16,084 nt of DNA from Streptosporangiaceae bacterium (GTDB lineage Bacteria > Actinomycetota > Actinomycetes > Streptosporangiales > Streptosporangiaceae). Position 1 is the first letter of the stretch, and each line of letters starts with the position of its first letter. Location of the stretch: the NCBI GenBank assembly GCA_030041195.1, contig JASHOI010000681.1, forward strand, positions 1 to 16,084, in the 5' to 3' direction. Below the pieces are notes generated by a model that was not told the origin of the DNA, did no database searches, and worked only from the letters and a program-made list of their open reading frames with translations. Made by a program: the position numbers and the translations under genes. Below, piece by piece: positions 1 to 6,171 of this stretch.

Positions 1-299
1 CGCATCAGCCCGAGCAGCGCGGTCACCTCGGGCGCGGCCAGCCGCCAGTTCACCGCGGCGGGCAGCGCGCCGACCCGGACCAGGCCGAACATCGCGGTGA
101 CCCAGCCGACCTGGTTGCGGGCGATGATCGCCGTGACGTCGCCCGGCCGGACCCCGGCGGCCGCGTAGCCCGCCGCCTCCCGCTCCATGGCCGCCGCCAG
201 CGCGGCGTAGGTCAGCTCGCCGCCGCGGTCGTCGGTGAGGGCCAGCGCGTCCGGGGTGACCGCCGCCCGCCACTCCAGCACATGGACCCAGGACAGCAC
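1..299 (-). CDS. AMP-dependent acyl-CoA ligase/synthetase, N-terminal part (cut by window edge)
   Basis: Only the first 99 or so codons are inside the window; the gene continues beyond position 1. Read on the minus strand from GTG at 299-297, the product begins with a Ser-Trp-Val-His-Val-Leu-Glu-Trp-Arg segment and continues with a typical ANL-family N-terminus (DDRGGELTYAAL, then VNWRL). It aligns without gaps to the first 99 residues of the full-length ligase at 3120-4730, with about half the residues identical by my hand count, so it is very likely a paralogue that activates a carboxylic acid with ATP and CoA. The ATP-binding P-loop and the catalytic C-terminal lysine lie outside the window and cannot be checked. 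The start lies 4 bases after the VOC stop codon, so the two genes are probably co-transcribed and coupled. No strong Shine-Dalgarno is visible. The substrate is unknown. Confidence 0.85.
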   Translation of the reverse strand, partial: MLSWVHVLEWRAAVTPDALALTDDRGGELTYAALAAAMEREAAGYAAAGVRPGDVTAIIARNQVGWVTAMFGLVRVGALPAAVNWRLAAPEVTALLGLM

Positions 300-303
300 C
301 CGC

Positions 304-870
304 TCAGGCCCGCACGCCGGTTCGGTCGGCGGCGGTCTTCGGCTGGTGCCTGACGTCGCCCGGCTGCCCCATGGCCCGCCGCCAGCAGGCGAACTCCAGC
401 AGGATCCCGTCCGGGTCCTGGAAGTAGAACGAGCGCACGAACACGCCGTCGTGCAGTTCCCTGGCCACGCCGAACTCGCTGTCGTCGTGGTCCAGGATCG
501 GGCTGACCCGCACACCCTTGGCCTTGAGCTTGGCCCGGTACTCGAGGAAGCGCTCCTCGGGCACGTTGAACGCCACGTGGTTCATCGAGCCGACGGCGCT
601 GGTCCACTCGCCGATGCCGGGCACGGTCACCGGCGCGGATACCCCAGGAACCCCGTCCGGTGCGTCCGGGAACCAGAAGAACGCCAGCGCGTTGCCGCCG
701 CCCATGTCGAAGAAGAAGTGCTGGCCCGAGTTGCCCGGCAGGTTCAGCGTCTTGATCAGCCGCATGCCGAGCACCTGCGTGTAGAACTCGACGGTCCGCT
801 TCATGTCCGAGCAGACCAGGGCCAGGTGGTTGACCCCACCGAGGTCGAACTCCTCGTTCCGCCACTCCAT
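304..870 (-). CDS. VOC-superfamily metalloenzyme (glyoxalase/extradiol dioxygenase fold)
   Basis: The product is 188 residues. Two vicinal-oxygen-chelate half-modules are visible: one starting at GGVNHLALVCSD (about residues 11-22), the second at SMNHVAFNV (about 95-103). Likely metal ligands are His15, His98 and Glu159 (in DPDGILLEF), the usual His-His-Glu pattern. Members of this fold include glyoxalases, extradiol ring-cleavage dioxygenases, methylmalonyl-CoA epimerases and fosfomycin-resistance proteins. The clear FxDPDG..LEF motif favours an enzyme rather than a binding protein, but the reaction cannot be assigned. The ATG start is supported by a strong Shine-Dalgarno (GAGGAGG on the minus strand, plus-strand 876-882) 5 bases upstream. 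It is the first gene of a minus-strand unit followed by an acyl-CoA ligase. The last 20 or so residues are a charged tail outside the fold. Confidence 0.9.
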   Translation of the reverse strand: MEWRNEEFDLGGVNHLALVCSDMKRTVEFYTQVLGMRLIKTLNLPGNSGQHFFFDMGGGNALAFFWFPDAPDGVPGVSAPVTVPGIGEWTSAVGSMNHVAFNVPEERFLEYRAKLKAKGVRVSPILDHDDSEFGVARELHDGVFVRSFYFQDPDGILLEFACWRRAMGQPGDVRHQPKTAADRTGVRA

Positions 871-911
871 GAAGGCCTCCTCGGGTCTGGCGGTCCATCA
901 GAACTAAACCT

Positions 912-922
912 AAACTCAGTTT
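912..922. promoter_or_regulatory. Palindrome AAACTCAGTTT upstream of the VOC gene
   Basis: A perfect 5-bp inverted repeat with a one-base centre sits in an unusually A/T-rich patch (about 900-928) 42 bases upstream of the VOC start codon. Its position fits an operator or the promoter region of the minus-strand VOC-ligase unit. No convincing -35/-10 pair is assigned. The regulator is unknown. Confidence 0.35.
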
Positions 923-932
923 CACTTCCGCG

Positions 933-973
933 CCAGAGCCGCGGGGCCGAGGGGCCGCACCAGAGCCGCGGGG
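933..973. repeat. Two direct copies of a 14-bp sequence
   Basis: CCAGAGCCGCGGGG occurs at 933-946 and again at 960-973, with 13 bases between copies (27-bp period). It lies in the non-coding gap between the divergent VOC and hydrolase genes. Function is unknown. Confidence 0.6.
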
Positions 974-1007
974 GTCGGCGGTCGGCGGGTCGTGCGGCGG
1001 CTGGTTC

Positions 1008-1060
1008 CATGATCGTGGTGGCAAACGCCGCTCATTCGGTCGTTATCAACCACGATCATG
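1008..1060. repeat. Perfect 12-bp inverted repeat with 29-bp spacer in the divergent intergenic region
   Basis: Left arm CATGATCGTGGT is at 1008-1019 and its exact reverse complement ACCACGATCATG is at 1049-1060. The spacer (1020-1048) is 29 bases, so the arm centres are 41 bp apart, close to four helical turns. It ends 53 bases upstream of the likely hydrolase start. It could be a paired operator with looping, an RNA hairpin in the hydrolase leader, or a copy of a dispersed genomic repeat; the sequence does not decide. Confidence 0.75.
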
Positions 1061-1113
1061 AAAAATACTCGCCCGCGGCGGGCTCAGGCGATGCGAGCGG
1101 ATCGGAGTGAGTG

Positions 1114-2226
1114 GTGAGCGAGATCGTGCGGGAGTTCGTCGGGCTGCCGTCGCCGGTGGTGGGGCGGGCGGGCGCGGGCGGGCATCCGTGCCAGGGCCTC
1201 TACCACCGGCCGGCCGGCGCGCGGCCGGCGACCGCGTTCATCGCCACGCACTACAACGTGGACTTCTCCGAGCACTACCTGGCCAGCTTCATGGCCGAGC
1301 GCGGGTTCGGGTTCCTGGGCTGGAACACCCGGTTCCGCGGCAACGAGGCACACTTCCTGCTCGACCACGCGCTGGCCGAGATCGGCGTTGGGGTGCGGTG
1401 GCTGCGCGAGCAGGCCGGCGTCGAGCGGGTGGTGCTGCTGGGCAACTCGGGCGGCGGATCGCTGATGGCGGCGTACCAGTCCCAGGCGGTGCAGCCCAAC
1501 GTCCGGCCGGTCGCCGGGATGCGGCCGCTGCCCGCGATCGAGGACCTGCCGCCCGGCGACGCGTTCATCGCGCTCGCCGCGCACTCGGGCCGGCCCGAGG
1601 TGCTCACGAACTGGCTCGACCCATCGGTCACCGACGAGGGCGACCCGGTGGCCGCCGATCCCGCGCTGGACCCGTTCAACGCCGACAACGGGCCGCCGTT
1701 CAGCGAGCAGTTCCGGCGCCGTTACCGGGCCGCGCAGTGGGACCGCAACGAGCGCATCACCGACTGGGCGCTGGGCCAGCTCGACGCGCTGCGCGGGACG
1801 CGGGCCAGGGACCGGCTGTTCACCGTCTGCCGCAGCTGGGCCGACCTGCGGATGATCGACCCGTCGATCGAGCCGTCGGACCGCCGGCCGAACTGGTGCT
1901 ACCTCGGCGACCCGATGAAGGCCAACTACGGGGTGTTCGGCGTGGGCACGGTGAGCACGCTGCGCGGCTGGCTGTCCATGTGGAGCCTGCGCACCTCGCA
2001 GTGCATCGCCGCGCCGCACCTGGCCCGGATCACCGTGCCCTCGCTGGTCGTCCACGCGACGGCGGACGCGTGCGTGTACGAGAGCGACGCCCGCGCGCTC
2101 TACGACGCGCTCGCCGCTGGTGACAAGAAGCTGGAGTTCCTCAGGGCCGACCACTACCTGCAGGAGCCGGCCGGCTCACGGGAGCGGGCCGCGGACCTGG
2201 TAGCGGCCTGGATGGCCAGCCACTGA
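1114..2226 (+). CDS. Alpha/beta-hydrolase-fold enzyme
   Basis: A product of about 370 residues with an alpha/beta hydrolase layout. The nucleophile elbow is LLGNSGGGS, with the serine at about residue 112; the acid is probably the Asp in VVHATADACVY (about 318) and the base the His in RADHYL (about 347), which gives an intact Ser-Asp-His triad. A long segment between the elbow and the final strands (about 150-290) would form a large cap domain. No signal peptide is visible, so it is probably cytoplasmic. Likely reactions are ester, thioester or C-C bond hydrolysis; the substrate is unknown. Two tandem GTG codons stand at 1111 and 1114; GGAG at 1104-1107 is better spaced (6 bases) for 1114. 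It is divergent from the VOC-ligase unit and 17 bases upstream of the IclR gene, so it belongs to this regulated cluster. Confidence 0.85.
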   Translation: MSEIVREFVGLPSPVVGRAGAGGHPCQGLYHRPAGARPATAFIATHYNVDFSEHYLASFMAERGFGFLGWNTRFRGNEAHFLLDHALAEIGVGVRWLREQAGVERVVLLGNSGGGSLMAAYQSQAVQPNVRPVAGMRPLPAIEDLPPGDAFIALAAHSGRPEVLTNWLDPSVTDEGDPVAADPALDPFNADNGPPFSEQFRRRYRAAQWDRNERITDWALGQLDALRGTRARDRLFTVCRSWADLRMIDPSIEPSDRRPNWCYLGDPMKANYGVFGVGTVSTLRGWLSMWSLRTSQCIAAPHLARITVPSLVVHATADACVYESDARALYDALAAGDKKLEFLRADHYLQEPAGSRERAADLVAAWMASH

Positions 2227-2243
2227 CTGATTAGCCTTCTGCT

Positions 2244-3041
2244 GTGCAGAAGCGTGGCGACGAGGCCGCCGGGCAGCGGCCCGCTTACCCGATCGCGTCG
2301 GTGGACAATGCGCTGCGGCTGCTGATGCTGTTCCGCGGCCAGCCGCGGGTCCGGCTGTCGGAGGCCAGCGAGCACCTGGGGGTTGCGCTGTCCACCGCGC
2401 ACCGGCTGATGGCGATGCTGGCCTACCACGGGTTCGTCCAGCAGGATCCGGACACGCGCGGTTACGTCGCGGGCCCGGCGCTGGTCGAGATCGGCCTGGC
2501 CGCCGTCCGGCAGCTCGACATCCGGATGTACGCACGGCCCGTGCTCGAGGGCCTCGCCGCCGACCTGGGCGAGACCGTGCACCTGGCCGTGCTCGAGGGC
2601 GGCAACGTCCGCTATCTCGACGCCGTGGAGAGCCCGCACGCGTTGCGGGTGGCCGCCCGGACCGGCTCGGCGCTGACGGCGAGCTGCACCGCGTCGGGGA
2701 AGGCGCTGCTCGCCGCGCTGCCGGAGGATGAGGTCGCCGCGTTGTTCCCCGACGACGCGAGCCTGGTTGCGCTCACGACCAAGTCGATCACTACACGTTC
2801 CAGGCTCCTGACAGAGTTGCGTGCCGCGCGGGACCGGGGCTTCGCGCTCAACCGCGAGGAGAGCGAGGACGGCGTCGCGTCGGTCGGGGTGGCGGTGCCG
2901 GGGCCGCGGAACGTGCCGGTGGCCGCGCTGGTGGTGTCGGCGCCGGTGTCGCGGATGAGCGGCGAGACCGCGCGCGCGATCGGTGCGCGGCTGCTCGACG
3001 AGGCGGCCCGGCTGGCTGCCGCGCTGCCGCACGCCACCTGA
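2244..3041 (+). CDS. IclR-family transcriptional regulator
   Basis: The product is 265 residues, the usual length for the family. The N-terminal winged helix-turn-helix spans about residues 18-80, with VRLSEASEHLGV and the recognition-helix part LSTAHRLMAMLA. The C-terminal effector-binding (GAF-like) domain follows from about 95, with the family hallmark TASGKALLAALP and a late VGVAVPGPRNVPVAAL stretch. IclR proteins usually bind aromatic or short-chain acid effectors and control adjacent catabolic genes, often including their own. The start is taken as GTG 2244; no clear ribosome binding site precedes it, and it follows the hydrolase by only 17 bases, so coupling or read-through is likely. 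Neighbours on both sides (hydrolase, ligases, oxidoreductase) are its probable targets. Candidate operators lie at 1040-1060 and 3067-3087. Confidence 0.92.
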   Translation: MQKRGDEAAGQRPAYPIASVDNALRLLMLFRGQPRVRLSEASEHLGVALSTAHRLMAMLAYHGFVQQDPDTRGYVAGPALVEIGLAAVRQLDIRMYARPVLEGLAADLGETVHLAVLEGGNVRYLDAVESPHALRVAARTGSALTASCTASGKALLAALPEDEVAALFPDDASLVALTTKSITTRSRLLTELRAARDRGFALNREESEDGVASVGVAVPGPRNVPVAALVVSAPVSRMSGETARAIGARLLDEAARLAAALPHAT

Positions 3042-3066
3042 TTTCCTCGCCGCGCGCTCTGTCTTC

Positions 3067-3087
3067 CAGAAGTCGTTTCTGCAACGA
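3067..3087. promoter_or_regulatory. Two overlapping inverted repeats upstream of the acyl-CoA ligase (candidate operator)
   Basis: CAGAA-gtcgt-TTCTG (3067-3081) and TCGTT-tctgc-AACGA (3073-3087) are both perfect 5-bp inverted repeats with 5-bp spacers, offset by 6 bases. They lie in the 78-bp gap between the IclR gene and the ligase start, 33 bases before the ATG. The gap is otherwise plain apart from the ribosome binding site GGAAGGA (about 3106-3112). The position suits a regulator-binding site for the downstream operon, possibly bound by the adjacent IclR protein; this is inference. Confidence 0.45.
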
Positions 3088-3119
3088 TTACGAACCTGCG
3101 GACGGAAGGAACGCGGCCG

Positions 3120-4730
3120 ATGCAGAGCTGGATTCACGTCCTCGAGTGGCGCGCCACGGTGCGGCCCGAGGTGATCGCGCTGGTCGATGACCGGGGCGGG
3201 GAATTCAGCTACGCCGCGCTGCGCACCGAGTTCGAGCGCCGGGCCGGCGGCTGGGCGGGGCTTGGCGTCGGCAGCGGTGACACGGTCGCGATCGTGGCCC
3301 GCAGCAGCGCGGAGTTCCTGGTGCACGCGTTCGCGGTGATGCGGGCCGGGGCCACGCCCGCGTTCGTCAACTGGCGGCTGTCGCCGCGGGAGCTGGCCGA
3401 GGTGCTGGCGCTGGTCGAGCCGACCGCGGTGGCCGCGGACGCCGAGTTCACCGCCCTGGTCGACGCGGTGCCGGGCCGGCCAGGGCTGCGGGTGGCCATC
3501 GGAGGGGGCGGGCCGGTGCCCGCCGGGTGGCTGGACGGCGGGGCCCTCACGGGGGCGGTCCCGCCGCGGCCCGCCTTGGGCGGCGACACGGTCCTGGCGC
3601 TGGTGCACACCAGCGGCACCACGGGCAAGGCCAAGGCGATCCCGCTGCGGCACGGCGCGCTGATGATGAGCGTCGCCGACTTCGCGATCGAGATCGGCGA
3701 CCAGGTCGCTGGCTCGCACCACCTGCAGATCCTGCCGCTGTTCCACCTGGGCGGCTTCGGCCAGTGCATGCAGGCGCTGCTGACCGCGGGCACGGTCTAC
3801 ATCCACAGCGCCTTCGACCCGGCGGCGGTCATCGACGCGATCGAGCGGGACCGGATCGAGTTCTTCACCGCCGGCCCGTCGCTGATCGACATGCTGGTGG
3901 CCGAGATCCGCCGCCGCGGCGGCGCCGACCTCAGCAGCCTGCGGGAGATCGCCTACGGCACGGCGCCGATCACCCCGTCGTCGCTGGCGGCCGCGCTCGA
4001 TGCGTTCGGCTGCCGGTTCCGGCAGATCTACGGCAACACCGAGAGCCAGAGCATGATCAGCCTGCTCGCGCCCGAGGATCACCAGCCCGGCCACCCGCGG
4101 CTGGCCAGCGCGGGCCGGATCTCGTTCGGCTGGGAGGTGCGGATCGTCGATCCCGACGGCCGTGACCTGCCCGCGGACACCGCCGGGGAGCTGCTGATCC
4201 GCGGCGAGTGCCTGTTCTCCGGGTACTGGCGCGACCCGGAGGCCACCGCGGCCGCGTTCGCTGAGGGCGGCTGGTACCGGACCGGGGACATCGGCCGGCT
4301 GACCGCGGACGGCTACCTCTACATCATGGACCGGGCCAAGGACATGATCATCAGCGGCGGCGAGAACATCTACCCCGCTGAGGTCGAGGCGGTGCTCGCC
4401 GATCACCCGGCGGTGGCCGAGGTCGCGGTCGTGGGGCGGCCGGACCCGGTGTGGGGCGAGGCCGTGCACGCGGTGGTGATCCCCGTGGCCGGCGCCGATG
4501 CCTCGGCTGACGAGATCATTTCCTGGTGCCGGGAGCGGCTGGCCCACTTCAAGTGCCCCAAGACCGTCGAGTTCGCCGGCTCGCTGCCGCGCACGACCAC
4601 CGGCAAGGTGCTCAAGCGCGAACTGCGCGCCCGGCTGGCCCGCGAGGGCGCCGCCGCGGCCGACGGCGCCGCCGCGGCCAATGGATGTACCGATGGGCTG
4701 GATAGAACAAGCCCGGAGGTACATCGATGA
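3120..4730 (+). CDS. AMP-dependent acyl-CoA synthetase/ligase (ANL superfamily)
   Basis: The product is 536 residues, full length for the family. Visible ANL motifs: the phosphate-binding loop HTSGTTGKAK (residues 163-172), YGNTE (304-308), GWYRTGDIG with the ribose-binding Asp390, the hinge region DRAKDMIISGGENIYP, and the C-terminal catalytic lysine in TTGKVLKREL (Lys496). It should activate a carboxylic acid through an acyl-adenylate to a CoA thioester; the acid (fatty, aryl or other) cannot be assigned. The ATG start has a good upstream Shine-Dalgarno (GGAAGGA). The last 30 or so residues are an alanine-rich, low-complexity tail beyond the fold; their coding DNA also forms a hairpin over the next gene's ribosome binding site. 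The stop overlaps the next start (ATGA). It is paralogous to the truncated ligase at 1-299, with about half of the first 99 residues identical. Confidence 0.93.
   Translation: MQSWIHVLEWRATVRPEVIALVDDRGGEFSYAALRTEFERRAGGWAGLGVGSGDTVAIVARSSAEFLVHAFAVMRAGATPAFVNWRLSPRELAEVLALVEPTAVAADAEFTALVDAVPGRPGLRVAIGGGGPVPAGWLDGGALTGAVPPRPALGGDTVLALVHTSGTTGKAKAIPLRHGALMMSVADFAIEIGDQVAGSHHLQILPLFHLGGFGQCMQALLTAGTVYIHSAFDPAAVIDAIERDRIEFFTAGPSLIDMLVAEIRRRGGADLSSLREIAYGTAPITPSSLAAALDAFGCRFRQIYGNTESQSMISLLAPEDHQPGHPRLASAGRISFGWEVRIVDPDGRDLPADTAGELLIRGECLFSGYWRDPEATAAAFAEGGWYRTGDIGRLTADGYLYIMDRAKDMIISGGENIYPAEVEAVLADHPAVAEVAVVGRPDPVWGEAVHAVVIPVAGADASADEIISWCRERLAHFKCPKTVEFAGSLPRTTTGKVLKRELRARLAREGAAAADGAAAANGCTDGLDRTSPEVHR
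4684..4725 (+). promoter_or_regulatory. Nested hairpin that sequesters the ribosome binding site of the LLM gene
   Basis: The outer stem pairs GATGTACC (4684-4691) with GGTACATC (4718-4725), 8 bp perfect. After a symmetric 3x3 internal loop, an inner stem pairs GGGCT (4695-4699) with AGCCC (4710-4714) around a 10-base loop. The Shine-Dalgarno GGAGGT (4715-4720) lies in the internal loop and right arm, and the ATG of the next gene is at 4727. Ribosomes finishing the ligase would melt the structure, so it may enforce translational coupling. Stability was not computed. Confidence 0.65.
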
Positions 4731-5803
4731 GCATCGGCCCTCCCGGGGTCCCTCCGGGCGGCGGCTCCGCGGGCCCGGGCGGCGCGATCGGGCTGTCGAT
4801 CGCGTCGCACAGCGGGCTGCCGCCGGCCAGGATCGGTGAGCTGGCCGCGGCCGCCGAGCGGGCCGGGTTCGGCTCGGTCTTTGTCGCCGAGGGGCACGGC
4901 GACGCGCTCTCGCTGTGCCATCCGGTGGCCGCGGCGACCCGCCGGGTCCGGGTCGGCACCGCGGTCGCGAACGCGGCGCTGCGGCCGCCGGTGCTGGCCG
5001 CGAAGACCGCCGCGCAGCTGGACCAGGCGGCGGAGGGGCGGTTCGTCCTCGGCCTCGGCGTGGGGAACCCGATCATGAACGGCAGGTTCGGCGTCGATCC
5101 GTTCCCGCCGCTGCCGATGATCGAGGAATACGTGGCCGTGGTCCGCGCGGTGCTGGCCGGCCGCCCGGCCGGCCACCACGGCCGGCTGTTCCGCACCGGC
5201 ATGGTGCCGCTGGACAGCCCGCCGGTCCGCCCGGACCTGCCGGTCTACCTGGGCGCGCTCGGGCCACGGATGCTCGAGGTCGCCGGGCGGATCGCCGACG
5301 GCGTCGTGCTGAACCTGGTGTCGCCGGTCCAGGCCGGCGTGGCGGCCAGCCTGGTGCGCACGGCCGCCGCGGCCGCCGGGCGGGACCCGGCCTCGGTGGA
5401 GATCGTCTGCGTCGTGCACTGCTGCCTGTCCGATGACGCCGACGCGGCCGCGGCCGCCGCCCGCGACGTCGTTCCCCGTTATGTGCTGCATCCCGCGGTG
5501 CCCCGGCTGTTCGGCGAGGACGGCCCGGCCACCGATCTGCGGCCGGTCCGTGAACTGCTGCTGGCCGGGGACCGGGCCGGCGCGACGGCGCGGGTCCCGC
5601 AGCCGGTGGCCGACGGGTTCGTGGCGCACGGGGACGCGGGCACCTGCGGCCGGCGGCTGGCGGAGTACCGGGCCGCGGGCGTGGACCTGCCGGTCGTGTT
5701 CCCGATGCCGGTCGGCGGTGACTGGGGCTACGAGGAGGCCATCGCCTCCTTCGGGCCAGGCAGAACAGGCAAGGAGGCAGCGCGATCAGCGAGGAACTCG
5801 TGA
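4727..5803 (+). CDS. LLM-class (luciferase-like) flavin- or F420-dependent oxidoreductase
   Basis: The product is 358 residues. After a Pro/Gly-rich, probably disordered leader (about residues 2-20) the bacterial luciferase-like TIM barrel begins at IGLSIAS. Typical features follow: AERAGFGSVFVAEGHGD (about 43-59), VRVGTAV, the QLDQAAEGRFVLGLGVGNP segment (about 97-116) and a late PDLPVYLGALGP block. Such enzymes use FMNH2 or F420; in actinomycetes F420-dependent members are common, but the cofactor is not provable here. The ATG overlaps the ligase stop (ATGA at 4727-4730) and has a perfect GGAGGT 6 bases upstream, which is buried in a hairpin. The stop overlaps the annotated GTG of the SnoaL gene. 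Co-transcription with a ligase suggests it acts on the acid, its CoA ester or a later intermediate. Confidence 0.9.
   Translation: MSIGPPGVPPGGGSAGPGGAIGLSIASHSGLPPARIGELAAAAERAGFGSVFVAEGHGDALSLCHPVAAATRRVRVGTAVANAALRPPVLAAKTAAQLDQAAEGRFVLGLGVGNPIMNGRFGVDPFPPLPMIEEYVAVVRAVLAGRPAGHHGRLFRTGMVPLDSPPVRPDLPVYLGALGPRMLEVAGRIADGVVLNLVSPVQAGVAASLVRTAAAAAGRDPASVEIVCVVHCCLSDDADAAAAAARDVVPRYVLHPAVPRLFGEDGPATDLRPVRELLLAGDRAGATARVPQPVADGFVAHGDAGTCGRRLAEYRAAGVDLPVVFPMPVGGDWGYEEAIASFGPGRTGKEAARSARNS
5771..5777 (+). promoter_or_regulatory. Strong Shine-Dalgarno AAGGAGG positioned for an ATC codon
   Basis: AAGGAGG lies near the end of the LLM gene, 7 bases before ATC 5785, which is in frame with the SnoaL gene. 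No ATG, GTG or TTG lies at a suitable distance in that frame; the first conventional start is GTG 5800, 22 bases away. This decides between the two possible starts of the SnoaL gene. Confidence 0.6.
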
Positions 5804-6171
5804 TCCGATTCTTCACCGCGCTCGAGGCGGGCGACATCGGCACACTGCGCGAGATCTACGCACCGGACGCAGTGATCTGGCACAACGATGACCTGGCCGA
5901 GCAGCCGGTCGACGAGAACCTGAAGGTGCTGCAGGGCCTGCACCGGGCGGTGTCCGGCCTGCGCTATGACATCGTCCGGCGGGTGCCGGCCCCCGATGGT
6001 GTGCTGCAGCAGCACGTGCTGCGCGGCTCGCTGCCGGACGGGACCGAGGTCGAGCTGCACGCCGCCATGTACCTGCAGGTGCGCGACGGGCACATCACCC
6101 GGATCGAGGAGTACCTGGACTCGGCGAGGCGATCCTCGATCCGCGCCGCCCGTGAGGCTCTTTCCGGCTGA
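5800..6171 (+). CDS. SnoaL-like / NTF2-fold small protein
   Basis: The product is 123 residues from GTG 5800, the usual size of SnoaL-like polyketide-cyclase/isomerase-fold proteins. It has the characteristic opening RFFTALEAGDIGTLREIYAP, the mid motif DAVIWHND and the final strand block HITRIEEYLDS. Family members include cyclases, isomerases, epoxide hydrolases and proteins of unknown function. An upstream reading starting at ATC 5785 would give an opening of SEELVIRFF, which resembles family N-termini better and is 7 bases behind a perfect AAGGAGG (5771-5777); GTG 5800 has only a weak, close GAGGA. I keep GTG as the conventional start. It is the last gene of the ligase-LLM-SnoaL run, overlaps the LLM stop, and its 3' 77 bases overlap the convergent kinase gene. 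Confidence 0.82.
   Translation: MIRFFTALEAGDIGTLREIYAPDAVIWHNDDLAEQPVDENLKVLQGLHRAVSGLRYDIVRRVPAPDGVLQQHVLRGSLPDGTEVELHAAMYLQVRDGHITRIEEYLDSARRSSIRAAREALSG

Noticed and set aside
4627..4683. Short GCC-GCG repeats at the 3' end of the ligase gene as a mobile or regulatory repeat
   Set aside because: They are simple alanine-codon runs in a low-complexity protein tail and are explained by base composition.
2154..4724. A very long minus-strand open frame (856 codons) opposite the IclR and ligase genes
   Set aside because: It reads as Arg/Gly/Ala/Pro/His-rich low-complexity sequence with no domain motif, antisense to two genes with full family motifs; long shadow frames are normal at this GC content.
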